A stretch of DNA of 64,000 nucleotides from Pseudolabrys sp. (GCA_026125895.1 JAHCKG010000007.1:1-64000), one strand, 5' to 3'; positions 54,001 through 62,749 are shown, counted from the stretch's first letter. The notes: a model not told the origin generated them from the sequence alone. Made by a program: numbers and translations.

Positions 54001-54515
54001 TCGGCATCCAGAGCCTCAACCGCGAAGCGCGCGAGCGCCTGATGGCCTCGTTCCAGCAGGTCAACACGCACTTCCAGCAGCTTTTCACCAAACTGTTCAA
54101 CGGCGGCACCGCCGAGCTGCAGTTGATCGAAAGCGACGATCCGCTCGAGGCCGGCCTCGAAATCCTGGCCAAGCCGCCGGGCAAGAAGCCCGCGACCCTG
54201 TCGCTTCTGTCGGGTGGTGAACAGGCCCTGACGGCCATGGCGCTGATCTTCGCGGTGTTTCTCACCAATCCGGCGCCGATCTGCGTGCTGGACGAAGTCG
54301 ATGCGCCGCTCGACGATCACAACGTCGAACGCTTCTGCGACATGCTCGACGAAATGACGCAGTCCACCGATACACGTTTTGTAATCATTACCCACAATCC
54401 GATTACCATGGCGCGCATGAACAGGCTGTTCGGCGTCACCATGGCGGAGCGTGGCGTGTCGCAACTCGTCTCGGTCGATCTCGAAGCCGCCGTTCGCTTC
54501 CGCGAAGCCGGCTGA
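51063..54515 (+). CDS. smc: chromosome segregation protein SMC
   Basis: ATPase core of the bacterial condensin. The 1150 residues have the usual architecture: head half with Walker A VGPNGCGKSNLVEALRWV near residue 30, a long coiled coil to about 500, the hinge near residues 505-615, the return coiled coil, and the second head half with signature LLSGGEQALTAMAL and Walker B PICVLDEVDAPLDDHNVERF near residue 1080. A perfect 12-bp hairpin terminator follows at 54533. scpA/scpB partners are not in the window. Confidence 0.98.
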   Translation: MILTRLRLLGFKTFVEPTDFVIEPGLTGVVGPNGCGKSNLVEALRWVMGENSYKSMRASSMDDVIFSGSNTRPARNNAEVAIMIDNSERSAPAQFNDTDMLEIARRIEREEGSSYRINGKEVRARDVQIVFADASTGARSPALVHQGRIGEIIQAKPEQRRRVLEEAAGVSGLHARRHEAELRLKAAETNLTRLEDVIGQLAGQMEALKKQAKQAIRYRTVSAQVRKTEATLYHLRWSAANVEQTDAEAAKDLCVREVAARTGAQAEASTRQAELATTLPPLREAEARAGAALHRLNVAMQELEREEQRAKDRITELDKRLVQLAADSEREQKLVADAEAAIARLAEEEEMIKAEAAESAGRRSGVDARVEEASSTLAAAEKVFAELTARLADLTAQRNQLESALRQHRDRAAKVEAEVAEVTREIDALQASAGPDLAALTQEVEDIQQALAAAENAAIDAEAAHAAARAALEASRNPLTEAERRVQRLETEAKTLSKVLAVESKNLWPPVMDNITVDKGFEKALGAALGDDLDAPIDPSAPMRWVGSVVDAADPKLPDGATPLSAHVRAPDELTRRLNQIGVVDKDAGARLAAQLRPGQRLVSPEGDLWRWDGFAAAAHAPTGAARRLAERARLAEIESELLVAKADVEAARQAMEAAQGALGAAASAETEMRNAARERQREVNAARDRHEAAEREVNRNAARLSALTEAQNRLTANHDEATSGIAQAEEALAALSPAAELESELTGVRDDIAGKRAHLAEVRAEQQAIVREAEIADRRLRQVGEEKAGWFQRQESARGQTATLTQRIEEAQRDRTELENAPQVFAEKRDALISEVQLAETDRQDCADRLQEAENALAEADRDARAALEAASTAREELARAEERFEASKRRLTDIAREIHDMLEVEPQAVAALAELTEGEALPDLTEIEATLERLRRERERLGAVNLRAEEELIEVETQHTSLTTERDDLVEAIKKLRLGIQSLNREARERLMASFQQVNTHFQQLFTKLFNGGTAELQLIESDDPLEAGLEILAKPPGKKPATLSLLSGGEQALTAMALIFAVFLTNPAPICVLDEVDAPLDDHNVERFCDMLDEMTQSTDTRFVIITHNPITMARMNRLFGVTMAERGVSQLVSVDLEAAVRFREAG

Positions 54516-54532
54516 TCGAGCGCGTAATTGAC

Positions 54533-54561
54533 AAAGATCGGCGGCCTGCCGCCGATCTTTT
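54533..54561 (+). terminator. rho-independent terminator of smc
   Basis: AAAGATCGGCGG-CCTG-CCGCCGATCTTT is a perfect 12-bp stem with a four-base loop, ending in TTTTG. It lies 18 bp after the smc stop. The A-tract on the other side makes it potentially bidirectional. Confidence 0.85.
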
Positions 54562-54706
54562 GTAACAAATAATCCAGATTAAACATTTGGTTGAAGACGC
54601 GGCACATACGCGGGCCGCGCAAAAAACATTTGGCAATCTCTCAATTGGGGGATAGGACGCAGACGCGCGTGAATTTTGTGAAGCTTATCTGATGAAGGAA
54701 TCTGGA

Positions 54707-54919
54707 ATGGCTAAGAAGTCCAAGTCCGCGAAAAAGACCAAAAGTGCCGTCAAGAAAATCCGGCGCAGACCCTGGACCAACGAAGAGTACAAGACCTTGA
54801 AGGCGCATTCGAAGGCGCGCACGCCCGTCGCCAAGATCGCCAAAGAACTCAAGCGTACGCCCGGTGCGCTGCGCCAGCAGGCGCTCAAGCTCAATATCGG
54901 CCTCGGCCACCAGCGCTAA
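54707..54919 (+). CDS. small basic SANT/Myb-like DNA-binding protein
   Basis: A 70-residue protein: a Lys/Ser-rich N-terminal tail (MAKKSKSAKKTKSAVKKIRR) followed by a SANT/Myb-type helical domain with RPWTNEEYKTLKAHSKARTPVAKIAKEL and TPGALRQQALKL. ATG 54707 is preferred because AAGGA lies seven bases upstream of it; ATG 54692 is in frame five codons earlier. The combination of a basic tail and a Myb-like helix-turn-helix suggests nucleic-acid binding, perhaps a nucleoid-associated protein. It lies directly after smc with its own promoter region. Confidence 0.75.
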   Translation: MAKKSKSAKKTKSAVKKIRRRPWTNEEYKTLKAHSKARTPVAKIAKELKRTPGALRQQALKLNIGLGHQR

Positions 54920-55079
54920 GTATCGGGGAACCGTGACGTGGCGGCGTGCCGCCACCTCTTCCCGCCCCAGACCTTAAAAAATCGTCACCAGGCAGGAACC
55001 AACCGAGGTCGGCGCCGTTGTTGCGGTGACTGTTCAGTCGGGCGGCTCCCCCCTTACCCCCCGAATAGCCGTCTGGCTT
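54920..55079. other. noncoding interval with hairpin after the SANT-like gene
   Basis: GTGGCGGC-GT-GCCGCCAC (54936-54953) is a perfect hairpin without a T-run. The rest, up to the terminator at 55080, contains an A-run (CTTAAAAAATCG near 54974) but no gene that I can support. Confidence 0.5.
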
Positions 55080-55114
55080 AGAGCCCCGAACCTCACGGTT
55101 CGGGGCTCTTTTTT
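55080..55114 (+). terminator. strong rho-independent terminator
   Basis: AGAGCCCCGAACC-TCAC-GGTTCGGGGCTCT followed by six T is a textbook intrinsic terminator. It lies 160 bp beyond the SANT-like gene and before the lemA promoter region, so it isolates the two transcripts; a short transcript from the 54920-55079 interval could also end here. Confidence 0.9.
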
Positions 55115-55243
55115 ATGTAATTGCTCTGTTACAGCCGGTTTTCGCCGCGCCCGCGCCTTGTTCCGGTCTGCTATAGTGGGCGGGTTCCGTCTGACCTCAT
55201 CACCGAACTCCCCCTTTCGAACGGCATTCTGAGGAGCGCTGCC

Positions 55244-55807
55244 ATGTCCACCACCGGCTGGGTCGTTCTCGGCGTCATTGTCGTGATCGTGCTCTGGGCG
55301 ATTTCCGTCTACAACGGCCTTGTCGCGATGCGGCAGAGGGTCAATCAGTCCTTCGCCGACATCGATGTGCAGCTCAAGCAACGGCACGACCTCATTCCGA
55401 ACCTGGTCGAGACCGTGAAAGGCTACGCGGCGCACGAGCGCGGCACGCTGGAAGCTGTGGTGCAGGCGCGCAACACCGCAATCGCGGCGCCCGGCGTCGA
55501 GCAGAAAGTGGCGGCCGAGAACATGCTGACCGGCGCGCTGCGTCAGCTTTTCGCGCTGTCGGAGAGCTATCCCGACCTCAAGGCCAACCAGAACTTCCAG
55601 CAGCTTCAGGCGGAACTGTCGGATATCGAAAACAAGTTGGCCGCGGCGCGCCGCTTCTTCAACAATGCGGTGCAAGAATACAACACCGGCATCCAGCAGT
55701 TCCCGGCGGCACTGTTCGCCGGCATGTTCGGCTTCCACGCGCAGCAGTTCTTCGATCTGGGCGAAAGCCGCGCCCAGCTCGATCAGGCGCCGAATGTGAA
55801 GTTCTGA
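55244..55807 (+). CDS. LemA family protein (with M48 protease)
   Basis: A 187-residue LemA: N-terminal membrane helix (GWVVLGVIVVIVLWAISVYNG), then DVQLKQRHDLIPNLVETVKGYAAHERG and SESYPDLKANQNFQQLQAELSDIE. The start ATG 55244 has GAGGAG eight bases upstream. It is the second lemA of the window and is followed by an M48 protease gene, a frequent partner. The two are separated by a 120-bp repeat (55813-55934). Confidence 0.92.
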   Translation: MSTTGWVVLGVIVVIVLWAISVYNGLVAMRQRVNQSFADIDVQLKQRHDLIPNLVETVKGYAAHERGTLEAVVQARNTAIAAPGVEQKVAAENMLTGALRQLFALSESYPDLKANQNFQQLQAELSDIENKLAAARRFFNNAVQEYNTGIQQFPAALFAGMFGFHAQQFFDLGESRAQLDQAPNVKF

Positions 55808-55812
55808 TGTTG

Positions 55813-55934
55813 GTGTCCCGGGCGCAGCGCAACATGAAATGATGCGCTGCAGACCCGGGATCGCCAAATCCGAGACCGTAACGGTCCCGGATCTGCGGCG
55901 CACCGCAAGTGCGCTGCGCCGCGTCCGGGACAAG
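55813..55934. repeat. palindromic repeat, family D, copy 3
   Basis: GTGTCCCGGGCGCAGCGCAA ... GTGCGCTGCGCCGCGTCCGGGACAAG, same bipartite plan as 25629-25755 and 39868-39981. It lies inside the lemA-M48 operon, between two genes of the same strand. Confidence 0.85.
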
Positions 55935-55940
55935 TGAACC

Positions 55941-57068
55941 ATGGCCGCCTACGGTCTCTACACCCACATCCAGTCGAACCGGCGGCGCTCGATCGCGCTG
56001 CTGATCGGCCTTTTCATCCTCATCTACGTGCTGGTCTATGCCGGGGCGTTGCTCGCCGAGGTGATGAGTGTCGGCGATGCGCCGCTCGATTATCTCTTGC
56101 GCGCTGCGGCCTATGATTTCGTCAAGGCAGCGCCCTTCGCCACCATCGGCACCATCATCTGGGTGGCGATCGCCTACAAGTTCCATCAGTCGATGATCGA
56201 CGCCGTCACCGGCGCGCATCAGGTCACCCGTGCCGAGGAACCGCGGCTCTATAACCTGCTGGAGAATCTCTGCATCTCCCGCGGCATTCCGATGCCAAGC
56301 CTGCGCATCGCCGACGACGACGCGCTCAATGCCTTCGCCACCGGCCTCAACCCGAAGCAATATTCGATCACCGTGACGCGCGGCCTCATGGCGGCGCTGA
56401 ACGACCGGGAGATCGAGGCGGTGCTCGGCCACGAGCTCACCCATATCCGCAACGGCGACGTGCGCATGCTGGTGATCGCCGTGGTGATCGCCGGCGTCAT
56501 CTCGTTCTTCGGCGAGATGGTGTTTCGCATCTTCTTCCAAGGTGGCGGCTTTCGGCGCCGCAGCAGCGACGACCGCAAGGGCGGCGGCGCGGGCATCGCC
56601 ATTCTCATCGCCATCGTGCTGATCGTGGTCGCCTGGGTGCTGTCAGTGGTCATCCGCTTCGCACTGTCGCGCCAGCGCGAGTATCTCGCCGACGCCGGCT
56701 CGGTCGAACTGACCAAGGACCCGGACGCCATGATCACGGCGCTGCGCAAGATCGAGAACCGCGGCGAACTGGCGAGCGCGAACTCCGCGGTGATGGAGAT
56801 GTGCGTCGACAATCCGCGGCAGGGTTTCAGCGACATCTTCGCCACGCATCCATCGGTCGATGCCCGCGTTGCGGCGCTGGTCAAATTCGCCGGCGGCCAC
56901 GATCCGGGCCCGCTGGCGCTCGATCCGCCGGCGGCCGAGCAACTGCCGTCGCCCGAGCAAGGTCCGTGGAGCCCTGAGTCACCGCCACAGCCACAACCGG
57001 GCCCGTGGGACACGCCGGGTGTTGACAACCCGGCCGATGGCGGACCCTGGGGACCGAAACCGCGCTAG
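55941..57068 (+). CDS. M48 family membrane metalloprotease
   Basis: A 375-residue HtpX/Ste24-like protease. Membrane helices are near residues 15-40 and 60-80 and again near 180-245; the zinc motif is EAVLGHELTHIRNGDVRMLV near residues 155-174 (HExxH) with the third ligand Glu in REYLADAGSVELTKD. The C-terminal 60 residues are Pro/Gly-rich. HtpX relatives degrade misfolded membrane proteins. It lies after lemA with a repeat in between. Confidence 0.92.
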   Translation: MAAYGLYTHIQSNRRRSIALLIGLFILIYVLVYAGALLAEVMSVGDAPLDYLLRAAAYDFVKAAPFATIGTIIWVAIAYKFHQSMIDAVTGAHQVTRAEEPRLYNLLENLCISRGIPMPSLRIADDDALNAFATGLNPKQYSITVTRGLMAALNDREIEAVLGHELTHIRNGDVRMLVIAVVIAGVISFFGEMVFRIFFQGGGFRRRSSDDRKGGGAGIAILIAIVLIVVAWVLSVVIRFALSRQREYLADAGSVELTKDPDAMITALRKIENRGELASANSAVMEMCVDNPRQGFSDIFATHPSVDARVAALVKFAGGHDPGPLALDPPAAEQLPSPEQGPWSPESPPQPQPGPWDTPGVDNPADGGPWGPKPR

Positions 57069-57104
57069 ACCGGTCGCGGGATCTGCAACCTGCCGGAGGC
57101 ATCG

Positions 57105-57698
57105 ATGGCGTGGCTCGAACCTGTATCGCTCGCGGGCGCGCATGTCCGCCTCGAGCCGCTGTCGCAGACGCACCGCGCCGGCCTGATCGAGGCGGTCAAG
57201 GACGGCGAGCTGTGGACGCTATGGTACACCGCCATCCCCACACCCGACGGCATGGACAAGGAGATCGACCGCCGGCTGGCGTTGCAGGCGGCGGGCTCGA
57301 TGCTGCCTTTCACGGTGTTCGATGCCGACGGCCGCATCGCCGGCATGACGACCTACATGAACGTCGATGCCGCCAATCGCCGCGTCGAGATCGGCTCGAC
57401 CTGGTATGCGCGGCGCGTCCAGCGCAGTCCGCTCAACACCGAGGCCAAGCTGCTGCTGCTCACGCAGGCCTTCGAGCGATTGGACTGCATCGCGGTCGAA
57501 TTCCGCACCCATTTCTTCAACCACCCGAGCCGCCGCGCCATCGAACGCCTCGGCGCCAAGCTCGACGGCATCCTGCGCAGCCACCAGATCGGCGCTAACG
57601 GCACGCTGCGCGATACCGCCGTCTACAGCATCATCGCTTCGGAATGGCCGACGGTGCGCCAGCATTTGTCGTTCGCGCTGGAGCGCACGCCGCGCTGA
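57105..57698 (+). CDS. GNAT N-acetyltransferase (RimJ/YdaF-like)
   Basis: A 197-residue GNAT-fold acetyltransferase with GAHVRLEPLSQTHRAGLIEAV at the start, GMTTYMNVDAANRRVEIGSTWYARRVQRS and a C-terminal RFDC-like segment EFRTHFFNHPSRRAIERLGAKLDG, typical of the RimJ/RimL branch. A small metabolite or N-terminal amine is the probable acceptor. It follows the M48 gene after 36 bp and converges on apt. Confidence 0.9.
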   Translation: MAWLEPVSLAGAHVRLEPLSQTHRAGLIEAVKDGELWTLWYTAIPTPDGMDKEIDRRLALQAAGSMLPFTVFDADGRIAGMTTYMNVDAANRRVEIGSTWYARRVQRSPLNTEAKLLLLTQAFERLDCIAVEFRTHFFNHPSRRAIERLGAKLDGILRSHQIGANGTLRDTAVYSIIASEWPTVRQHLSFALERTPR

Positions 57699-57709
57699 CC
57701 GCCGCCGCC

Positions 57710-58258
57710 TCAGTGCCCCGCGAAGGTCACCAGCGTGCGCACCGGCACGCCAAGGCCGCGCAGCTTCGCGGCGCCGCCGAGATCCGGCAGGTCGATGACA
57801 AAGCACGCGGCCAGCACCTCGGCACCTAACTGCCGCAGCAGCTTGATCGCCGCTTCCGCCGTGCCGCCGGTGGCGACCAGATCGTCGACCAGCACCACCT
57901 TCTCGCCCTTGATCAGCGCATCGGCGTGCATCTCGATCTCGTCCTCGCCATATTCCAGCGCGTAGGTCATGCTCACGCGCTTATGGGGGAGCTTGCCCTT
58001 TTTGCGGATCGGCACGAAACCGGCCGACACCTGATGCGCTACCGCGCCGCCGAGGATGAAGCCGCGCGCCTCGATGCCGGCGACCTTGTCGATCTTGGCG
58101 CCCGCGAAGGGCTGCACGAGTTCGTCGACAGCGCGGCGAAACGCGCGCGCGTCACCGAGCAGCGTCGTGATGTCGCGAAATATGATGCCGGGCTTCGGAT
58201 AGTCGGGGATCGAGCGCACCGCTTCGGCGAGGTCGCTGCGCATGTCGGTTGCATTCAT
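57710..58258 (-). CDS. apt: adenine phosphoribosyltransferase
   Basis: Salvages adenine and PRPP to AMP. The 182 residues have the family's [34 protein letters not shown], the PRPP loop [20 protein letters not shown] near residues 123-142. ATG 58258 is chosen; a longer frame overlaps mtnP. It follows mtnP by eight bases. MtnP releases adenine from methylthioadenosine, which Apt would recycle, so the pair forms a short salvage pathway. Confidence 0.96.
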   Translation of the reverse strand: MNATDMRSDLAEAVRSIPDYPKPGIIFRDITTLLGDARAFRRAVDELVQPFAGAKIDKVAGIEARGFILGGAVAHQVSAGFVPIRKKGKLPHKRVSMTYALEYGEDEIEMHADALIKGEKVVLVDDLVATGGTAEAAIKLLRQLGAEVLAACFVIDLPDLGGAAKLRGLGVPVRTLVTFAGH

Positions 58259-58266
58259 CGGAGATC

Positions 58267-59142
58267 TCACTGTTTGAACAGGCGGCCGGCGACGGCGTCG
58301 AGCTTCTTCATCAGGGCGGGATCGCGTGCCTCGGGCTGCGTGATCAGCGCGTTGTCGAGCGCGCGGTCGGACCCGATCGGGCACGCCTCGTGCTCGCGCG
58401 GAAAGTCGCGCGCCAGCCGCGACACCAGCCGCTTGGCACGGTCGGCGTTGTCGAGCAACACGCCGACGATATCGGCGACCGTGACGGCGTCATGGTCGGG
58501 GTGCCAGCAGTCGAAATCGGTGACCATCGCCACCGTGGCGTAACAAATCTCCGCCTCGCGGGCGAGCTTGGCTTCCGGCATGTTGGTCATGCCGATCACC
58601 GAATAGCCGAGCTGCTTGTAGGTCATGCTCTCGGCATAGGTGGAGAACTGCGGTCCTTCCATGCAGATGTAGGTGCCGCCGAGCTTCGGCTCGATGCCTT
58701 CCAGAAGCGCCGCCTCGGCGATACGGGCGCGCAGCCGCGGCGACACCGGATGTGCCATCGACACGTGCGCGACCAGCCCCTTGCCGAAGAACGAGCTCTC
58801 GCGCTTGTGGGTGCGATCGACGAACTGATCGACCAGGACGAAGGTGCCCGGCGGCATGTCCTCGCGAAACGAGCCGCAGGCCGACAGCGACACCAGATCG
58901 GTGACGCCGGCTCGTTTCAGCACGTCGATATTGGCCCGGTAGTTGATATCCGACGGCGACAGCCGGTGGCCCTTGTCGTGGCGCGGCAGGAACACCACCG
59001 GCAGGCCGTCGATGTCGCCGATGCGCAAGGCGCCGGATGGCTCGCCCCAGGGCGAGGCGATGCGCTCCTCACGAACGTTCTGCAGCCCCGGAAGGTCGTA
59101 AATGCCGGAGCCGCCGATGATGCCGAGGACTGCTTTGGTCAT
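58267..59142 (-). CDS. mtnP: S-methyl-5'-thioadenosine phosphorylase
   Basis: Phosphorolyses 5'-methylthioadenosine to adenine and methylthioribose 1-phosphate. The 291 residues carry [48 protein letters not shown] and the substrate-binding [12 protein letters not shown] and [15 protein letters not shown] with a DFDCWH region. ATG 59142 lies just inside the longer frame. It is cotranscribed with apt. A family E repeat lies upstream. Confidence 0.95.
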   Translation of the reverse strand: MTKAVLGIIGGSGIYDLPGLQNVREERIASPWGEPSGALRIGDIDGLPVVFLPRHDKGHRLSPSDINYRANIDVLKRAGVTDLVSLSACGSFREDMPPGTFVLVDQFVDRTHKRESSFFGKGLVAHVSMAHPVSPRLRARIAEAALLEGIEPKLGGTYICMEGPQFSTYAESMTYKQLGYSVIGMTNMPEAKLAREAEICYATVAMVTDFDCWHPDHDAVTVADIVGVLLDNADRAKRLVSRLARDFPREHEACPIGSDRALDNALITQPEARDPALMKKLDAVAGRLFKQ

Positions 59143-59167
59143 GGAATGCTTTGCTCGGGTAAGTCCG

Positions 59168-59269
59168 GTCATTCCGGGACGCCGCAAAGCGGCAGACCCG
59201 GAATCCATACTCCGCAGTGCCGGGGTTATGGATTCCGGGCTCACGGCCTTCGGCCGCGCCCGGAATGAC
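59168..59269. repeat. palindromic repeat, family E
   Basis: Begins GTCATTCCGGGACGCCGC and ends GCGCCCGGAATGAC; two hairpins, GCCGC-AAA-GCGGC and CGGCCTTCGGCCG, flank ATGGATTCC/GGAATCCAT arms. It fills most of the petC-mtnP interval. Confidence 0.75.
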
Positions 59270-59304
59270 GGAGTGAAATTCAGCGGCCAGACTACAGCAG
59301 ACTC

Positions 59305-59337
59305 GGCAAAAACAAAGGGCCCCACGAGGGGGCCCTT
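59305..59337 (-). terminator. rho-independent terminator of petABC
   Basis: On the minus strand AAGGGCCCC-CTCGT-GGGGCCCTT is followed by TGTTTTTGCC, a nine-bp stem plus T-run. It lies 24 bp after the petC stop and ends the petABC transcript. Confidence 0.85.
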
Positions 59338-59361
59338 CGATCAGGTTCCGGTGATCGATCC

Positions 59362-60189
59362 TTAGTGGACCGCCGACCACACTTTCTTCTTGGTGAAGTA
59401 CAAGAGGCCGGTGAGCACCAGCAGGAAGATCATGACCTGGAAGCCGATGCGCTTGCGCTGAACCATGTGCGGCTCCGCGGCCCAGACCATGAAAGCGGCG
59501 ACGTCGTGCGAGTACTGCTCGAGCGTCTGCGGCGCACCGTCGTCGTAGGTCACCTGACCGTCGGTCAGCGGCTGCGGCATGGCGATGACGTGGCCGGGGA
59601 AGTACTTGTTGTAGTGACCGCCCGCCGGCACGGTGAAGCCCTTGGGCGCTTCCTCATAGCCGGTCAGGATGGCGTGGATGTAGTCCGGGCCCTGCTCCTG
59701 ATACTGGCTGAAGATGTCGAACACGAACCACGGGAAGCCGCGCTCGTAGGTGCGCGCCTTGGCCAGCGTCGAGAAGTCCGGCGGGGCGACGCCATTGGCA
59801 GCCGCCGCGGCGGCTTCGTTCGGGAACGGCGCCGGGAACGTGTCGGCCGGACGGCCGGCGCGCTCGATCGGCTGACCTTTGTCGTCGAGAGCCGCGATCT
59901 TGTACTCGGCCGCCAGGGCCTCGACCTGCGCTTCGCTGAAGCCGGGGCCGCCCGGCTCGGCGAGGTTGCGGAACGACACCAGGCTCATCGAGTGGCAGCT
60001 CGCGCAGACTTCCTTGTAGATCTTGAAGCCGCGTTGCAACTGGCCCTGATCGAAGTTGCCGAACGGACCGGAGAAGCTCCACTTCTGCGCCGGCGGCTTC
60101 GGAGCGCCATGCTCCTGGGCCTGTGCGGCGCCGGCGGCGCCAAGCGAGGCGGCCAGAGCGAGAGCAATGAAGGCGCGATGCATCGTCAT
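59362..60189 (-). CDS. petC: cytochrome c1
   Basis: Heme c subunit of the cytochrome bc1 complex. The 275 residues have a signal peptide (HRAFIALALAASLGAAGAAQA), the heme motif VCASCHSMSLVSFRN near residues 61-75 (CxxCH at 62-66), the axial Met in HVIAMPQPLTDG, and a C-terminal anchor QVMIFLLVLTGLLYFTKKK. The start is ATG 60189 with GGGAG eight bases upstream. Bradyrhizobium has cytochromes b and c1 fused as one fbcH product; here a 14-bp gap separates them. Confidence 0.96.
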   Translation of the reverse strand: MTMHRAFIALALAASLGAAGAAQAQEHGAPKPPAQKWSFSGPFGNFDQGQLQRGFKIYKEVCASCHSMSLVSFRNLAEPGGPGFSEAQVEALAAEYKIAALDDKGQPIERAGRPADTFPAPFPNEAAAAAANGVAPPDFSTLAKARTYERGFPWFVFDIFSQYQEQGPDYIHAILTGYEEAPKGFTVPAGGHYNKYFPGHVIAMPQPLTDGQVTYDDGAPQTLEQYSHDVAAFMVWAAEPHMVQRKRIGFQVMIFLLVLTGLLYFTKKKVWSAVH

Positions 60190-60203
60190 GGTCGTTCTCC
60201 CGC

Positions 60204-61427
60204 TCAAGCCTTGCTCAACACCGACTCGGAAATCGAGTTGGGCAGCGGCTTGGTCTTCTCGAAGATACCGAGCAGCGGCAGCACGATGATGAAGTGCGCG
60301 AAGTAGTAGAAGGTCAGGACCCGCGCGATGGTGACGTAGACGCCTTCCGCCGGCATGGCGCCGAGATAGCCGAGGCCGATGCAGACCGCGAAGAACAGCC
60401 AGAAGAACTGGCGGAACAGCGGGCGATAGCGCGCCGAGCGCACCTTCGAGGTGTCGAGCCACGGCAGGAAGGCCAGGATCGCGATCGAGCCGAACAGCGC
60501 GATGACGCCGAGCAGCTTGTTCGGGATCGCGCGCAGGATCGCGTAGAACGGCAGGTAGTACCATTCGGGCACGATGTGCTGCGGCGTCACCGCCGGATTG
60601 GCCGGGATGTAGTTGTCGGCGTGGCCGAGGAAGTTCGGCGTGTAGAACACGAACCAGGCGAAGATGATGCAGAACACGGCGATGAAGAAGCCGTCCTTCA
60701 CCGTCGCATAGGGCGTGAACGGCACCGTGTCCTTGTCCGTCTTCGGCTCGATGCCGGCCGGGTTGTTCTGACCGGCCACATGCAGCGCCCAGACGTGCAG
60801 CACGACGACGCCGGCGATCACGAAGGGCAACAGGTAGTGCAGCGAGTAGAAGCGGTTCAGCGTCGGGTTGCCGACGGCGTAGCCGCCCCACAGCCAGGTG
60901 ACGATCGCCTCGCCGACTCCGGGAATGGCGGAGAAGAAGTTCGTGATGACGGTGGCGCCCCAGAAGCTCATCTGGCCCCACGGCAGCGTGTAACCGAGGA
61001 AGCCCGTGGCCATCATCAGGAGATAGATGATGACGCCGAGGATCCAGAGCACCTCGCGCGGCTCCTTGTACGAGCCGTAATACATGCCGCGGAAGATGTG
61101 GATGTAGACGGCGATGAAGAACATCGACGCGCCGTTGGCGTGCAGATAGCGCAACAGCCAACCGTAGTTGACGTCGCGCATGATCGCTTCGACGGACTTG
61201 AAGGCGAAATCGACATGCGGCGTGTAGTGCATCGCCAGCACGATGCCGGTGATGATCTGCACGCCCAGCATGAACGAGAGGATGCCGCCGAAGGTCCACC
61301 AGTAGTTCAGGTTCCTCGGCGTCGGGTAAGCGACGAAAGACGAATGAATGAGACCGCCAATCGGCAGCCGCTTCTCGAACCACTGCAGAAACGCGTTCTG
61401 CGGCTGGTAAGTCGAGTGTCCGCTCAT
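60204..61427 (-). CDS. petB: cytochrome b of the bc1 complex
   Basis: Membrane subunit with two b hemes and the quinone sites. The 407 residues have eight to nine helices, [19 protein letters not shown], the His pair regions near [16 protein letters not shown] and [45 protein letters not shown] (Qo region), and the [13 protein letters not shown] motif. Stop and petC start are 14 bp apart, and petA lies 32 bp upstream. Heavy conservation makes the call secure. Confidence 0.97.
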   Translation of the reverse strand: MSGHSTYQPQNAFLQWFEKRLPIGGLIHSSFVAYPTPRNLNYWWTFGGILSFMLGVQIITGIVLAMHYTPHVDFAFKSVEAIMRDVNYGWLLRYLHANGASMFFIAVYIHIFRGMYYGSYKEPREVLWILGVIIYLLMMATGFLGYTLPWGQMSFWGATVITNFFSAIPGVGEAIVTWLWGGYAVGNPTLNRFYSLHYLLPFVIAGVVVLHVWALHVAGQNNPAGIEPKTDKDTVPFTPYATVKDGFFIAVFCIIFAWFVFYTPNFLGHADNYIPANPAVTPQHIVPEWYYLPFYAILRAIPNKLLGVIALFGSIAILAFLPWLDTSKVRSARYRPLFRQFFWLFFAVCIGLGYLGAMPAEGVYVTIARVLTFYYFAHFIIVLPLLGIFEKTKPLPNSISESVLSKA

Positions 61428-61459
61428 GATCGAACCTTCAAGAATGCAATCGTTGCGGA

Positions 61460-61987
61460 TCAGCCGATCCGGATGCGGGTGTCGGAGACGAATTGATAGG
61501 GCGGCAGCACCAGATTCTTCGGCGCCGGACCTTTGCGGATACGCCCCGCGGTGTCGTACTGCGAACCGTGGCAGGGGCAGAACCAGCCGTGATACTCGCC
61601 TTCGTGCGCGATCGGGATGCAGCCGAGATGGGTGCAGATGCCGATGACGACCAGCCAGGGCTCATGGCCCGGCTTGGTGCGCTGGGCGTCCGTTTCCGGG
61701 TCCGGAAGGGTGGCGACGTCGACGCTCTTGGCCTCGTCGATTTCCTTCTGGGTGCGGTGGAAGATGAAGATCGGCTTCGAGCGCCAGAACACCTTGATGA
61801 TCTGACCGTCGGCGATCGGCGCCAGATCGACCTCGATCGGCGCACCGGCCGCGATGGTCGAGGCGTCCGGATTCATCTGGGTAATGAGCGGCACCAGAGT
61901 CGCCGCTGCGCCAACCGCAGCAACTGAACCTGTAGCGATGTAAAGAAAATCGCGGCGCGAGTGCTCCGCAGAAGGCACGGTCGTCAC
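61460..61987 (-). CDS. petA: Rieske iron-sulfur subunit of the bc1 complex
   Basis: Carries the [2Fe-2S] cluster that takes electrons from quinol. The 175 residues begin with a Tat-type membrane anchor ([23 protein letters not shown]), then the Rieske fold with [11 protein letters not shown] and [16 protein letters not shown]. The start is GTG 61987 with AGGG seven bases upstream; the longer frame to 62131 would bury the anchor. It is the first gene of petABC and is divergent from trmL, so the promoter lies in 61988-62245. Confidence 0.95.
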   Translation of the reverse strand: MTTVPSAEHSRRDFLYIATGSVAAVGAAATLVPLITQMNPDASTIAAGAPIEVDLAPIADGQIIKVFWRSKPIFIFHRTQKEIDEAKSVDVATLPDPETDAQRTKPGHEPWLVVIGICTHLGCIPIAHEGEYHGWFCPCHGSQYDTAGRIRKGPAPKNLVLPPYQFVSDTRIRIG

Positions 61988-62245
61988 GTCTGAACCCTCT
62001 CCCCCGGCTTGGTTTTCCGCCCGTGGCCGGAGCCTCCGGGGAAGGACTTCCCTGAGCGCTGCGGGGCGGACCGGCATCGCGCGCGCCCCCAATTGTGGCA
62101 GCACGGCGATTTCGAAGCGTTCTATTGGCACCCTTGTGGTGCGAGTGCAAGCCCGCTATCGGGCCAGCCGGGGGGCCCTGCACAAATCGTTCGCCTAGAG
62201 TGGTTTAGGCCCGGCCAAAGGCTCAATCCAGGCAAGGTCCGACCG

Positions 62246-62704
62246 ATGCGGCTCGCGCTTTACGAACCCGATATCCCGCAGAATACCGGCACGATTCTGC
62301 GGGCCTGCGCCTGCCTGGGAATCGAGGCGCATATCATCGAGCCCGCCGGGTTTCCGGTCACCGACCGCGCCTTCCGGCGGGCCGGCATGGACTATCTCGA
62401 CCGGCTGACCATCATCCGCCACGCCTCCTTCGCCGACTTCCAGGACTGGCGCCGCCGCGAGGGCCTCGCCCTCGTCCTTATGACCACCGCAGCAGAGACC
62501 TCCTACCTCGACCACCGCTTTACCGACGGCCAGATCGTCATGGTCGGCCGCGAGAGCGCCGGCGTTCCGGAAGCCGTGCACCAGGCCGCCGACATCCGGC
62601 TGCGCATCCCGATCCGGGAGGGTTTCCGTTCGCTCAACATCGCGGTCGCAGTCGCCATGGTCGCCGGCGAGGCGCTGCGGCAGGCGGGCGGCTCGACTGC
62701 CTGA
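62246..62704 (+). CDS. trmL: tRNA (cytidine(34)-2'-O)-methyltransferase
   Basis: SPOUT-family enzyme methylating the wobble base of tRNA-Leu. The 152 residues show MRLALYEPDIPQNTGTILRACACLG, FTDGQIVMVGRESAGVPEAVHQAAD and the SAM knot IREGFRSLNIAVAVAMVAGEALR, all diagnostic of TrmL (YibK). ATG 62246 is the family start; the longer frame to 62009 is antisense to petA. In related genomes it is next to hemF; here the BrnTA module sits between. Confidence 0.95.
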   Translation: MRLALYEPDIPQNTGTILRACACLGIEAHIIEPAGFPVTDRAFRRAGMDYLDRLTIIRHASFADFQDWRRREGLALVLMTTAAETSYLDHRFTDGQIVMVGRESAGVPEAVHQAADIRLRIPIREGFRSLNIAVAVAMVAGEALRQAGGSTA

Positions 62705-62728
62705 TCTCCTCGGCCCCTTGCCGCGCGC

Positions 62729-62749
62729 TGTATATGATCTTAATATACA
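62729..62749 (+). promoter_or_regulatory. palindromic operator/promoter of brnTA
   Basis: TGTATAT-GATCTTA-ATATACA is a perfect seven-base inverted repeat, A/T-rich in G/C-rich surroundings, three bases before the brnT ATG. BrnA-containing complexes bind inverted repeats in their own promoter, which fits. The transcript would have almost no leader. Confidence 0.6.

Noticed and set aside
51399-54464. 1021-codon minus-strand ORF
   Set aside because: Antisense shadow of smc; no domain motif, no ribosome binding site.
59362-61383. 673-codon frame suggesting a b-c1 fusion
   Set aside because: Its first half is petB in the wrong frame; petB itself is intact and stops at 60204.
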